Source of the DNA: JANXUR01 sp038229415
Lineage (GTDB): Bacteria > Acidobacteriota > Terriglobia > Terriglobales > Acidobacteriaceae
NCBI GenBank assembly: GCA_038229415.1
Contig: JBBROM010000002.1
Location: forward strand, 445,594-509,593
DNA: 64,000 nucleotides
Direction of reading: 5' to 3'
Shown piece after piece: positions 43,451 to 51,972 of this stretch (position 1 is its first letter; every line of letters starts with the position of its first letter). The translations under genes and the position numbers were made by a program. The notes beneath the pieces are model-generated. The model did not search any database, was not told the DNA's origin, and was given only the letters and a program-made list of their open reading frames with translations.

Positions 43451-43627
43451 GTGTCATCTTGAACGGAGCCAGTGGAATCCCGCGAATGCGGGTTTCACTG
43501 GTGCAGTCGAAAGACCCCTACCGAGTCGGGACTGTCTCCGCAGTTCGCGGTTCTGGCCATCCAACGCTTGAACGCTGTGCGCGCGGTAGAATGACTATGC
43601 AGCCGCAAGCCCTCGCGGCAACCCTTT
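43451..43627 (+). repeat. Tandem repeat unit 2 (contains dispersed repeat, copy C)
   Basis: It matches unit 1 along its length: TGTCATCTTGAACGGAGCC, CAGTCGAAAGACCCCTACC, AGTCGGGACTGTCTCCGC, then CAGCCGCAAGCCCTCGCGGC. Substitutions are spread over the unit, so it is an old duplication. It ends directly at the cyaY start, so the cyaY 5' region is repeat-derived. Confidence 0.75.
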
Positions 43628-43960
43628 ATGACCGATATCGAATTTCGTGACCACGCTGAAAAATCGCTGGAATCGTTGAAGCAACTGCTCATCGCCGCCG
43701 AAGACGACGCCGACATCGAAGTAGAAGACCAGTCAGGCGCGCTGCACATTTCGTTTGACGACCCACCGGGCAAGTTCATCATTTCGCCCAACGCCGCCGT
43801 ACACCAGATATGGATCTCCGCCCTCTCCACCAGTTTCAAACTCGATTGGGTCGGAGCAGAAGAGCAGTTCGTGCTGGCCAAGAGTGGCGAAGGCTTGCAG
43901 CGCCTGGTGGAGCGGTTGGTGAACGAGCAATTGGGCGACGAGCTTGTGAAGCTGGGGTAG
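43628..43960 (+). CDS. cyaY: Frataxin-like iron donor (CyaY)
   Basis: The 110-residue protein matches frataxin/CyaY: MTDIEFRDHAEKSLESLKQLL, an acidic ridge (AEDDADIEVEDQ), LHISFDDPPGKFIISPNAAVHQIWISA and a C-terminal helix. Frataxins regulate iron-sulfur cluster assembly by binding the IscS/IscU complex and iron. The N-terminal acidic helix, the usual iron-binding site, is largely conserved in character. It is followed nine bases later by a Shedu-type gene on the same strand. Confidence 0.88.
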   Translation: MTDIEFRDHAEKSLESLKQLLIAAEDDADIEVEDQSGALHISFDDPPGKFIISPNAAVHQIWISALSTSFKLDWVGAEEQFVLAKSGEGLQRLVERLVNEQLGDELVKLG

Positions 43961-43969
43961 GTGTCCACA

Positions 43970-45105
43970 ATGGCAGAAATCGCTTTACCGGCCAGACATA
44001 GCGACGATTTTGTCATCAGCGAAGACAGATTCGAGGACTTGTCGATCTCGGCGGTCTCGGGGACGAGTTTCTACTATTTCGCTTTGAGCAAGCCGCATCG
44101 CTTGATAAAGCAGTTCGTCTTGATGCGCACTGCGCGGACAACCTACCTTTGTCACGTCACCTTAATAAAGAATGCCGATGGGAAGTTCGATCCTCGGATG
44201 GAGTTCTCCATACGTGACGTGAAGCGGAAGATTGCCGATGCTGTAGAGACGCTCGAGGCGGATGCAAAGCCGCCCAAGGCTCGGGTCGATCTTTCAAAGT
44301 GCAGCGATACATTTTGGAAGCTCATCTCATACCTCAGGAACTTCGAAGAAATCGAGACGCAATCGAAGAAATTCTGGCTCACTTCCGAGAAAGAGCAGCC
44401 CATTGTGGCGGCGCTTCGGCTGCGGGGCTCCGCGAGTGTGGTGAGCATCATAAGACAGTTGTCTTCAACCGAAGGGCTTAAGCTTTCTGATTCCGATATT
44501 AGCGAATTGCTTCGGATGAAGGAAAAGCTCGACGCCTACGAGGCCGCATTGCCCTGCTCCCATGATGAGGGGTGGTGGCAGCGATTCTTTGAAGACAACA
44601 AATGGATCTTTGGATATGGACTGAACTATCAGATTCTTAGGCAGGAAGCGGATCAGCCGCATTATGGGGGAACTAATTTGCAGGGGCGCGGTGCGCAGAG
44701 AGGGGACTTCCTTACCGCGACCCTTGGCGACATCGGATTCACTGTGCTGGTCGAGATCAAGACACCTAAGACGACGCTTCTTGCTGGGACCAGGGAGATT
44801 CGAAGCGGGCCTGGAGCCTGTCTTTGAACTTGACGGACGCCATCGCCCAGATTCAGGCAAACATCCAAGCGTGGGACAAAGAGGGCGCACAGAAACCCGA
44901 AAATCGGGACATACTCGAAGGTAAGGGAGTCTTTACAGTTCAGCCGAAAGGAATAATCGTAATAGGTTCCCTGAGCGAACTGAAAGGGTCTCGCACCAAG
45001 CACGAGACCTTTCAGCGCTTCCGGAAGAGTATTCATGGCGTCGACATATTGACCTTTGACGAACTCCACCAGCGCGCTAAGTTCATAGTCAACCGAAAAT
45101 CATAG
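43970..45105 (+). pseudogene. Shedu-family (SduA, DUF4263) nuclease gene broken by a one-base frameshift
   Basis: The first part reads 285 residues with the Shedu C-terminal nuclease motifs: WWQRFFEDNKWIFGYGL, RGDFLTAT...FTVLVEIKTPKTTLL (the D...E-x-K PD-(D/E)xK core) and REIRSG. Just after RSG the frame ends at 44827. The rest continues in the +1-shifted frame (WSLSLNLTDAIAQIQ ... GIIVIGSLSEL ... DILTFDELHQRAKFIVNR) to 45105. Inserting one base in the GGG at 44807-44809 restores a continuous frame, so a single-base deletion in a homopolymer is the likely cause. Shedu proteins protect against phage. The frameshift is real decay or a sequencing error. ATG 43970 or GTG 43961 is the start. Confidence 0.85.
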
Positions 45106-45125
45106 TCGTGTGACCAGACCGCCCC

Positions 45126-46175
45126 CTACCCCAACTTTCCCTTCAAGTCCGCCGCAATCTGCCCGCCGTGGAACCGTCCGTTCTCAATAAAAATTTCACT
45201 CGTCCGCGAACCCGCCACAATCACGCCCGCCACATAAATCCCCGGCACATTACTTTCCAGCGTCTGCGGATCGCACACCGGGCGCTTCTGCTCTTCCGAC
45301 AGTTCTACGCCCATGCTGCGCAAAAAATCGTAGTCAGGATGGTACCCCGTCAGTGCGAACACAAAATCATTCCGCAACTCAACCGCCCCCTCCGGCGTTT
45401 GCAGTAGTACCGAATCCTCGTGAATCTCCGTCACGCTGCTGTTGAAGTACGCGTGAATTTCCCCATTCGCAATGCGATTCTCAATATCCGGACGAATCCA
45501 ATACTTTATGTGGTCATGCAGCTTCGCCTGACGATGCACCAGCGTCACCCGCGCGCCGTGCCGCCACAAATCCAGCGCGGAAATTGCCGCCGAATTCTTG
45601 CCGCCAATCACCAGCACGTCGGCGTTGTAATACGGATGCGGCTCACGATAATAATGCGTCACCTTCGCCAACTGCTCGCCCGGAATCCCCAGCGGATTCC
45701 AGAGATCGTAATATCCCGTCGCCAGCACAATTTTCTTCGCGCGATAATCGTGAATGCGTCCATGCTGATCCGTGGCCGTCACGCGAAAATCGCCATCGTG
45801 CCCGTTCACCGCTTCCACCGTCTGATACTGCACCACCTGCAACTGATAACGCTGCGCCACCTTGCGGTAATACTCCAGCGCCTCGTCGCGATTCGGCTTT
45901 TGATTCGCGCTGCTGAACGGAATGTCGCCAATTTCCAGCAGGTCAGGCGTGGTGAAAAAAGTCATGTTTGACGGATAGTGGAACAGCGAATTCACCACGC
46001 AGCCCTTGTCAATCACCAGCGCGTGCCGCCCGATCTTCTCAATCTCAATCGCGCAAGCCAGCCCGGTTGGCCCCGCTCCAATGATGATCACGTCCGCCGA
46101 TTGCGCAGCCTGAGGAATCGCCTGCGCGCGAGTCAGCAACTTGGGTCCGCGCTCTGTTTGTAAGACGTCAGCCAT
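45126..46175 (-). CDS. YpdA-like FAD/NAD(P)-dependent disulfide reductase
   Basis: The 349-residue flavoprotein has an FAD-binding Rossmann motif VIIIGAGPTGLACAIE, a second nucleotide motif VLVIGGKNSAAISALDL, and C-terminal GIYVAGVIVAG. The length and motif order match YpdA, a bacillithiol-disulfide reductase in Firmicutes; here the partner thiol is not known. It lacks the CxxC redox pair of thioredoxin reductase. ATG 46175 is preferred to 46199. It is convergent with the Shedu gene and divergent from aspA. Confidence 0.88.
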   Translation of the reverse strand: MADVLQTERGPKLLTRAQAIPQAAQSADVIIIGAGPTGLACAIEIEKIGRHALVIDKGCVVNSLFHYPSNMTFFTTPDLLEIGDIPFSSANQKPNRDEALEYYRKVAQRYQLQVVQYQTVEAVNGHDGDFRVTATDQHGRIHDYRAKKIVLATGYYDLWNPLGIPGEQLAKVTHYYREPHPYYNADVLVIGGKNSAAISALDLWRHGARVTLVHRQAKLHDHIKYWIRPDIENRIANGEIHAYFNSSVTEIHEDSVLLQTPEGAVELRNDFVFALTGYHPDYDFLRSMGVELSEEQKRPVCDPQTLESNVPGIYVAGVIVAGSRTSEIFIENGRFHGGQIAADLKGKLG

Positions 46176-46215
46176 AACCTCAAGTCTAGCAGCGCCCATT
46201 CTCTCCTCCCAGCCC

Positions 46216-46281
46216 TGTCATCCTGAGCGGAGCGGAAAGATTCGCCATGCGAATCTCTCCGCGCAGTCGAAGGACCCCTAC
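46216..46281 (+). repeat. Dispersed repeat, copy D
   Basis: TGTCATCCTGAGCGGAGCGG at the left and CGCAGTCGAAGGACCCCTAC at the right; the centre is a hairpin (AGATTCGCCATGCGAATCT). It lies in the gap before aspA. Confidence 0.8.
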
Positions 46282-46446
46282 TGCGCCCACGCTCCTCGGC
46301 CCACGGAGCGACCGTCGCCTCAAGCCGACCCGCTAACCGAGCTGCACTCCGCTCAAACGTAGCCACTCCAGTTGCTATACTTTTCTGTTCCGCCATTCTG
46401 AGCGGCAAGCACAATTTTCCGCCATCATTCGCTATCAGGAGCAAGC

Positions 46447-47892
46447 ATGAGCAACGCCCCCGTCGCCACCCGCACCGAAAAAGATTCGCTCGGCACCCGC
46501 GAAATCCCCGCTAACGTTTATTACGGCATCCAGACGCTCCGCGCGATGGAGAACTATCCCATCTCTGGCATGCGCGCGCACCCCACGCTCATCCGCGCCA
46601 TCGGAATGGTGAAGCAGGCCGCCGCCGAAGCCAATCAGTCGCTCGGTTTAGTGGACGACAAGCGCGCCGACGCAATCATCGCCGCCGCAGGTGAAGTGGC
46701 AGCGGGCAAGTGGAACGACCAGTTCATGGTGGACGTCTTCCAGGCGGGCGCGGGTGTCAGCTTCCACATGAACTCCAATGAGGTCATCGCCAATCGCGCC
46801 ACTGAAATTCTCGGCGGCCAGCTCGGCGACTACTCCGTCGTCCATCCCAACGACCACGTAAACTACGGCCAGTCCACCAACGACGTTTTCCCCACCAGCA
46901 TGCGCGTGGCCACGCTGCTCGCGCTCGAAAGCCTCTACCCAGTCATGGAGTCGCTCGTCGCCGCACTCGATGCCAAGGGCAAAGAATTTCACGATGTGAT
47001 GAAGTCTGGCCGCACCCACATGCAGGATGCGGTGCCCATGCGCCTCGGCCAGGAGTTCGCCGCCTACGCAGGCGCGATTCGCCGCTCGTTCACCGACATC
47101 CGAACCTCGAGCGAATCCCTGCGCGAACTCGGACTCGGCGGGTCGGCTGTCGGCACCGGCATCAACACCCATCCCGATTATCGCGAGCGCGCCGTCGCCA
47201 ACCTCGCGCGCATCAGCGGCCTGCCACTTACTCCGGTGGACGACATGCGCTACGCCATGCAGTCGAACTTCTGCATGTCGCGCATCTCGGGCACGCTGCG
47301 CAATCTCGCGCTCGAAGTTATCCGCATCTCAACCGACTTACGTCTGCTGGCGTCCGGGCCAAATACTGGCTTCGCCGAAATCTATCTACCCGCGCTGCAG
47401 CCGGGCTCCTCCATCATGCCGGGCAAGATCAATCCCGTCATTCCCGAACTCGCCGCGATGGTCGCCTTCCAGGTCATCGGCAACGATCAGGCGGTGGCGA
47501 TGGCAGTGCAGGCGGGCCAACTTGAACTCAACGTAATGATGCCGACCATGACTTACAGCGTCCTGCAATCCATCACCATTCTCACTAACATGCTGCGCCA
47601 GTTCACCGATAAGTGCGTCGCCGGCCTTACCGCAAACGCCGCACGCTGCGACTTCTACGCACAAAGCACGGTTAGTTTGGCCACAGCGCTGAATCCGTAC
47701 ATCGGCTACGCCAAGGCGGCAGAGATCGTGAAAGAAAGCGTTGCAACCGGCGACTCGATCATCAAGATAGCCCGCGCCAAGAAGCTCCTGAGTGAAGAAG
47801 AAATCGCCGAAATCCTCGACCCAGTCAGCATGACCGAGCCACAGTATCCAAAAGAAGCCGCAAAGCGCAGAGAAGAGATTAAGGGGAAGTAG
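46447..47892 (+). CDS. aspA: Aspartate ammonia-lyase
   Basis: The 481-residue enzyme of the fumarase/aspartase superfamily reversibly converts aspartate to fumarate and ammonia. It has the signature GSSIMPGKINPV near residue 320, SGRTHMQDAVPM, and a C-terminal segment (EEIAEILDPVSMTEP). The SGR-type loop and length fit aspartase better than fumarase. A hairpin repeat lies upstream. It is convergent with the TIGR02391 gene. Confidence 0.94.
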   Translation: MSNAPVATRTEKDSLGTREIPANVYYGIQTLRAMENYPISGMRAHPTLIRAIGMVKQAAAEANQSLGLVDDKRADAIIAAAGEVAAGKWNDQFMVDVFQAGAGVSFHMNSNEVIANRATEILGGQLGDYSVVHPNDHVNYGQSTNDVFPTSMRVATLLALESLYPVMESLVAALDAKGKEFHDVMKSGRTHMQDAVPMRLGQEFAAYAGAIRRSFTDIRTSSESLRELGLGGSAVGTGINTHPDYRERAVANLARISGLPLTPVDDMRYAMQSNFCMSRISGTLRNLALEVIRISTDLRLLASGPNTGFAEIYLPALQPGSSIMPGKINPVIPELAAMVAFQVIGNDQAVAMAVQAGQLELNVMMPTMTYSVLQSITILTNMLRQFTDKCVAGLTANAARCDFYAQSTVSLATALNPYIGYAKAAEIVKESVATGDSIIKIARAKKLLSEEEIAEILDPVSMTEPQYPKEAAKRREEIKGK

Positions 47893-47906
47893 AAACTGAG
47901 ATCGGG

Positions 47907-48671
47907 CTAAGGTTTACCTTTAAGCCGAGCGCGGCGATCATCCACGATCCGTAAGAGATGGCTGGCTAAAATCAGCATTTCGCCAGCCTCAGTTGCGTCA
48001 TCTATCGGAACATTTCGGTGACTATGCGGGTTCTTGTAGGAACCGATTGCGCCGGCAAAAAGATGCGCCAATGCTTGGCGCTCTCCATCTTGCTGCACTG
48101 GATCAGTAAGCGGTCCTTTAACTGGGTCGAAAGCCTTGCGCATGAGATCGGCACCATAAGTCGAGTCATCGTAGCCCGCTGCCTCGCGGACCGCCACTTC
48201 TACTTCCTTAAAAGCCTCGAAAACTGATGTGTCAAACTTGTCTCGCCCACGAAGAAAGGTCAGCCATGCTTTCCCCGCAATTGAAGAATGAAGTAGTTTG
48301 CTCGGGAGCAACGACTCTTGAACAAATTCGCGAAACCGACCAGAATTAGTCAGCTCTAGACCGCGACGGGTGATGAATACTACTAATGAACCGCCTTGCT
48401 GCTCGGGTGCTGGAGCGAGAAGACCGTTGTTCAGCATCCAGCCAGCAGCCTCCATGATCGCCTTATTTATCGCCTTCTGGCTCGCAAGTGGGTAGGACGT
48501 AAAATCGTGCATCTGCCACAATTCGAGGACGTAGTTTGTGATAAAAAAGTCGTCCCTTTGTCCTTGAAATGTCTTGAAGATCGGGAGTAGCACTTCCGCG
48601 AGCTCTGGCGGGGCCAGTCGTAGAAGATCTTCGGCAGTTGGAAGTCGTTGAGTTAGGCCATAGCTTGACAT
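47907..48671 (-). CDS. TIGR02391 family protein
   Basis: The 254-residue protein has the TIGR02391 pattern: RDKFDTSVFEAFKEVEVAVREAAGY ... LFAGAIGSYKNPHSHRNVPIDDATEAGEMLILASHLLRIVDDR. The paired histidine-rich GSYKNPHSHR segment is diagnostic. Family members occur near restriction-modification and other defence genes; their molecular function is unknown. ATG 48671 is used, with GGGGAG upstream; the open frame further upstream overlaps dapB. It is 49 bases downstream of dapB on the same strand. Confidence 0.85.
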   Translation of the reverse strand: MSSYGLTQRLPTAEDLLRLAPPELAEVLLPIFKTFQGQRDDFFITNYVLELWQMHDFTSYPLASQKAINKAIMEAAGWMLNNGLLAPAPEQQGGSLVVFITRRGLELTNSGRFREFVQESLLPSKLLHSSIAGKAWLTFLRGRDKFDTSVFEAFKEVEVAVREAAGYDDSTYGADLMRKAFDPVKGPLTDPVQQDGERQALAHLFAGAIGSYKNPHSHRNVPIDDATEAGEMLILASHLLRIVDDRRARLKGKP

Positions 48672-48720
48672 ACTGCGATGCTCCCCTCGAGACTTAGCGT
48701 CTCGTAGGCATTTACCGCTC

Positions 48721-49452
48721 CTACACTTCCCGCCAAACCTCGCGGAAGTCGTGGAACCCCTTCTTGCCAGCAATCCACTCGGCGGCCCGTACTGCACCCT
48801 CCGCAAAGCCTCGGCGCGACTTCGCGTTGTGCGCCAGCGTAATCGTGTCAGCTGCGGAGTCGAGCGTCAGTTCGTGCCAGCCGAACACGTCACCCTCGCG
48901 ATAAGAAATAATGTCCGGTGCAATGCCCGCGCTGCCATCGAGGCCGCGCAAGCCCTGAGTCGCGCTCGCTTCCTGCACCACCTGCTGCAGCGCAATCGCC
49001 GTTCCCGACGGCGCGTCCTTTTTGTGAATGTGATGCCGCTCGGCGATGGTGGCGTCGTATCCGTGAGCGAGCGCCGCGGCGGCAGTCCGAGCAATCTCGA
49101 AAAACAAATTCACGCCGATAGAAAAGTTTGCGCCGTACAGGACGGCGGCAGAACTTCCTTCCAGGTTGGCAACGTCCACCATCTCCCGCAGGCGGGGAAT
49201 TTCGCCATACCAGCCGGTGGTACCCACGACGACGGGCTTTCCTCCACGCACACAAGCTTCAATATTGGCGACGACGGCATGTGGCGTAGTGAACTCAATC
49301 ACCGCATCGACATCGCGCAACGCCTCAGCAGTAAGTGCCGCCCCGCCCGCATTGTCGCTGGCACCAACCACGCGCACAGAGTGTCCGCGCGCGCGCGCAA
49401 CGTCCGCCACCAGCGAACCCGTCTTCCCGCGACCCAGAATCAGCAGGTTCAT
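48721..49452 (-). CDS. dapB: 4-hydroxy-tetrahydrodipicolinate reductase
   Basis: The 243-residue enzyme reduces 4-hydroxy-tetrahydrodipicolinate in lysine/diaminopimelate synthesis. It has an N-terminal nucleotide motif (GRGKTGSLV), VVVGTTGW and the active-site stretch AERHHIHKKDAPSGTA. The third gene in asd-lysC-dapB, 18 bases after lysC. Confidence 0.95.
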   Translation of the reverse strand: MNLLILGRGKTGSLVADVARARGHSVRVVGASDNAGGAALTAEALRDVDAVIEFTTPHAVVANIEACVRGGKPVVVGTTGWYGEIPRLREMVDVANLEGSSAAVLYGANFSIGVNLFFEIARTAAAALAHGYDATIAERHHIHKKDAPSGTAIALQQVVQEASATQGLRGLDGSAGIAPDIISYREGDVFGWHELTLDSAADTITLAHNAKSRRGFAEGAVRAAEWIAGKKGFHDFREVWREV

Positions 49453-49470
49453 GCCATCCTATTTAAGCAT

Positions 49471-50856
49471 CTATGCGAACACGCTGTGGTCAATCTCTTC
49501 CGGCTTAAAAAACTCGGCGTGCAGTAGTTGAATCGCGTGGTTCACCGCATCCTCTTCAATCACGAACGTAATATTGATCTCCGACGGCCCCTGCGAGATC
49601 ATACGTACATTAATGTTGCCCGCAGCCAGCGCGGTAAACACACGGGCCGCCACGCCGGGCTTTTCGCGAATACTCTCACCCACCAGACAGATAATCGCTT
49701 TGCGGCCTTCGTAACGCACGTCGGCGAACTTACTCAGATCCTCCGCCAGCGCAGGGATGCCCTCATTCGAATCCACAGTAAGTGCCACGCTGACTTCCGA
49801 GGTAGAAACGACATCCACAGGAATCTTGTGCTTGTCAAATATCTCGAAGATAGCCCGCAGATAACCATGAGCCATCAACATACGCGTCGCCACCACTTCG
49901 ATGATGGTGATGCGCTTTTTCGCCGCAATCGCCTTAAACAGCGACTGGCATGGCGGCGCAATATTGGTAATCTTCGTCCCGTCGCACGTAGGGTTCTTAG
50001 AGTTAAGAATGAAGACCGGAATATTCTGCTGAATCGCGGGTTGCACCGTCGCGGGGTGCAACACCTTCGCCCCGAAGTAAGCAAGCTCTGCCGCTTCTTC
50101 AAAGCTAATCACGCGAATCCGCTTGGCATCTGGACAGATGCGCGGATCGGTCGTCATCATGCCGTCCACATCGGTCCAAATCTCGATGCGTTTGGCTCCG
50201 AGTCCAGCCCCGAAGATAGCTGCGGAAAAATCCGAACCGCCGCGGCCAATCGTAGTGGTGATGCCATTGATGGTCGCGCCAATGAAACCGCCCATCACTG
50301 GCACTTGACCTTCAGCCAAAAGGGGCGCGACGATAGCTTTAAGTTTCGCGTTCGTCTCGGGGAATTGCGGAATCGCCTTGGTGTGCTGCGCGTCGGTAAC
50401 CAGCACCTGCCGCGAATCCACATGTGCCGCATTCAATCCGCGCGAGGCAAACGCCGCCGCCACCAACTTACTGTTCAGCGCCTCGCCATACGCGCCAAGG
50501 CGATCATTGCTGCGCGGAGAAAGTTCGTGCAGCGCCGCGATGCCGCGGAGTAAGTCGTCAAGCGCGTCGAAGTCGGTGTCAAGTTCAAGTAGCAGCGCGG
50601 GGCGACGCTCGTCATTTACAAGTTCCTGTGCAGCCTTGTGATGGCGTTCGCGTAACTCACGTGCCAGTTTCAGCGCCCCTTCGCGGTCGCCAGCGTCCGC
50701 CGCACGACCCATGGCGAGTAACTGGTCAGTCGCCCTCGCCATGGCGCTGACTACCACCACTGGCTGTTCGGGCAGTCGCGCACTTACTATGTCAAATACT
50801 CGCTGAATGGCGTCCGGATCTTTTACCGAGGTGCCGCCAAATTTCATAACAATCAT
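49471..50856 (-). CDS. lysC: Aspartate kinase
   Basis: The 461-residue enzyme phosphorylates aspartate. It has the kinase N-terminus (MIVMKFGGTSVKDPDAIQRV), GRGGSDFSAAIFGAGL and two C-terminal ACT domains (IVIEVVATRML... and CLVGESIREKPGVAARVFTALAAGNINVRMISQGPSEINITFVI), which allow feedback control by lysine or threonine. No homoserine dehydrogenase is fused. It follows asd by ten bases. Confidence 0.95.
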   Translation of the reverse strand: MIVMKFGGTSVKDPDAIQRVFDIVSARLPEQPVVVVSAMARATDQLLAMGRAADAGDREGALKLARELRERHHKAAQELVNDERRPALLLELDTDFDALDDLLRGIAALHELSPRSNDRLGAYGEALNSKLVAAAFASRGLNAAHVDSRQVLVTDAQHTKAIPQFPETNAKLKAIVAPLLAEGQVPVMGGFIGATINGITTTIGRGGSDFSAAIFGAGLGAKRIEIWTDVDGMMTTDPRICPDAKRIRVISFEEAAELAYFGAKVLHPATVQPAIQQNIPVFILNSKNPTCDGTKITNIAPPCQSLFKAIAAKKRITIIEVVATRMLMAHGYLRAIFEIFDKHKIPVDVVSTSEVSVALTVDSNEGIPALAEDLSKFADVRYEGRKAIICLVGESIREKPGVAARVFTALAAGNINVRMISQGPSEINITFVIEEDAVNHAIQLLHAEFFKPEEIDHSVFA

Positions 50857-50866
50857 GCGGCTTGCC

Positions 50867-51931
50867 TCATCCCAGGTATCCTTGCGCTTTTAGTAACTCG
50901 GCGTTCAGCAATGCCGCGCCAGCCGCGCCGCGAATCGTATTGTGCGAAAGCACCGTAAACTTCCAGTCCAGCACAGAACACTCGCGCAAGCGGCCTACGG
51001 ACGTCGTCATCCCGTTGCCCAGGTCGCGATCCATATTAGGCTGCGGACGGTCGGCCTGCTCAAGATACACAATCGGCCGCGCAGGCGCGGTGGGCAGTCC
51101 CAGCTTCTGCGGCTCGGCCGAAAACCCACGCCACGCCGCCAAAATCTCTTCTTTAGTCGCTTTCTTGCTCAGTTTCAGATACACCGACTCAGTATGCCCA
51201 TCCTCCACCGCAACGCGATTGCACTGCGCGCTCACCGCGAACGCGCCCGGAACGACATGCGTACCCTCCGCTGCCAGCGCGCCCAGCAGCTTCTGCGTCT
51301 CTTCCTGCATCTTTTCTTCTTCGTTCTTGATGTACGGCACCACGTTGCCCAAAATATCCAGCGACGCCACACCCGGATAGCCCGCCCCACTGATCGCCTG
51401 CATCGTGGTGACCATCACCGTCTCAATCCCAAACGCATCCTGCAGCGGCTTCAAGGCAATCACCAGTCCAATCGTAGAGCAGTTCGGGTTGGTCACAATG
51501 TATCCGCCAAACTGCTTGCGCCACGCCTGCTTCTCGATCATCGCAATGTGCCCGGGATTCACCTCTGGAATCACCAACGGCACGTCGCTCTGCATTCGAA
51601 ACGCGCTCGAATTCGACACGACATAGCAGCCCGTCGCCGCGAACTTCGGTTCCATATCTTGCGCAATCGCGGAATCGAGCGCGGCAAAAATCACCTTGGG
51701 CGCACCATCGGATGTCGCGGGCGACACCGTCATCTTCGCCACATTCTCGGGAATCGGCGTCTTCAGCTTCCAGCGCGCGGCCTCGCCGTAAGCGCGGCCT
51801 TCCGACCGGTCAGACGCGGCCAGCCACGCCACTTCAAACCAAGGATGATGTTCGAGCATCTGCACAACGCGCTGACCGACCACGCCAGTCGCGCCCAGAA
51901 TGCCCACAGGGATTTTTTGCATGGGTTGCAT
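50867..51931 (-). CDS. asd: Aspartate-semialdehyde dehydrogenase
   Basis: The 354-residue enzyme makes aspartate semialdehyde, the branch point to lysine, threonine and methionine. It has GILGATGVVGQRVVQMLEHHPWF and the catalytic Cys in TNPNCSTIGLV, with length and motifs of the archaeal/yeast-type ASADH class. It leads the asd-lysC-dapB run and starts only 41 bases after the res gene on the same strand. Confidence 0.95.
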   Translation of the reverse strand: MQPMQKIPVGILGATGVVGQRVVQMLEHHPWFEVAWLAASDRSEGRAYGEAARWKLKTPIPENVAKMTVSPATSDGAPKVIFAALDSAIAQDMEPKFAATGCYVVSNSSAFRMQSDVPLVIPEVNPGHIAMIEKQAWRKQFGGYIVTNPNCSTIGLVIALKPLQDAFGIETVMVTTMQAISGAGYPGVASLDILGNVVPYIKNEEEKMQEETQKLLGALAAEGTHVVPGAFAVSAQCNRVAVEDGHTESVYLKLSKKATKEEILAAWRGFSAEPQKLGLPTAPARPIVYLEQADRPQPNMDRDLGNGMTTSVGRLRECSVLDWKFTVLSHNTIRGAAGAALLNAELLKAQGYLG

Positions 51932-51972
51932 CTATAGATTTTACAACAGGGAAACGCGAGGACTCGAAGAAC

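Noticed and set aside
44800..44830. Programmed frameshift in the Shedu gene
   Set aside because: No slippery heptamer or downstream structure was apparent, and Shedu genes are normally one frame; simple deletion or sequence error is more likely.
49528..50553. 341-codon open frame on the plus strand
   Set aside because: Antisense shadow of lysC; the peptide is His/Arg-rich without motifs.
50942..51937. 331-codon open frame on the plus strand
   Set aside because: Antisense shadow of asd; low-complexity Arg/His composition.
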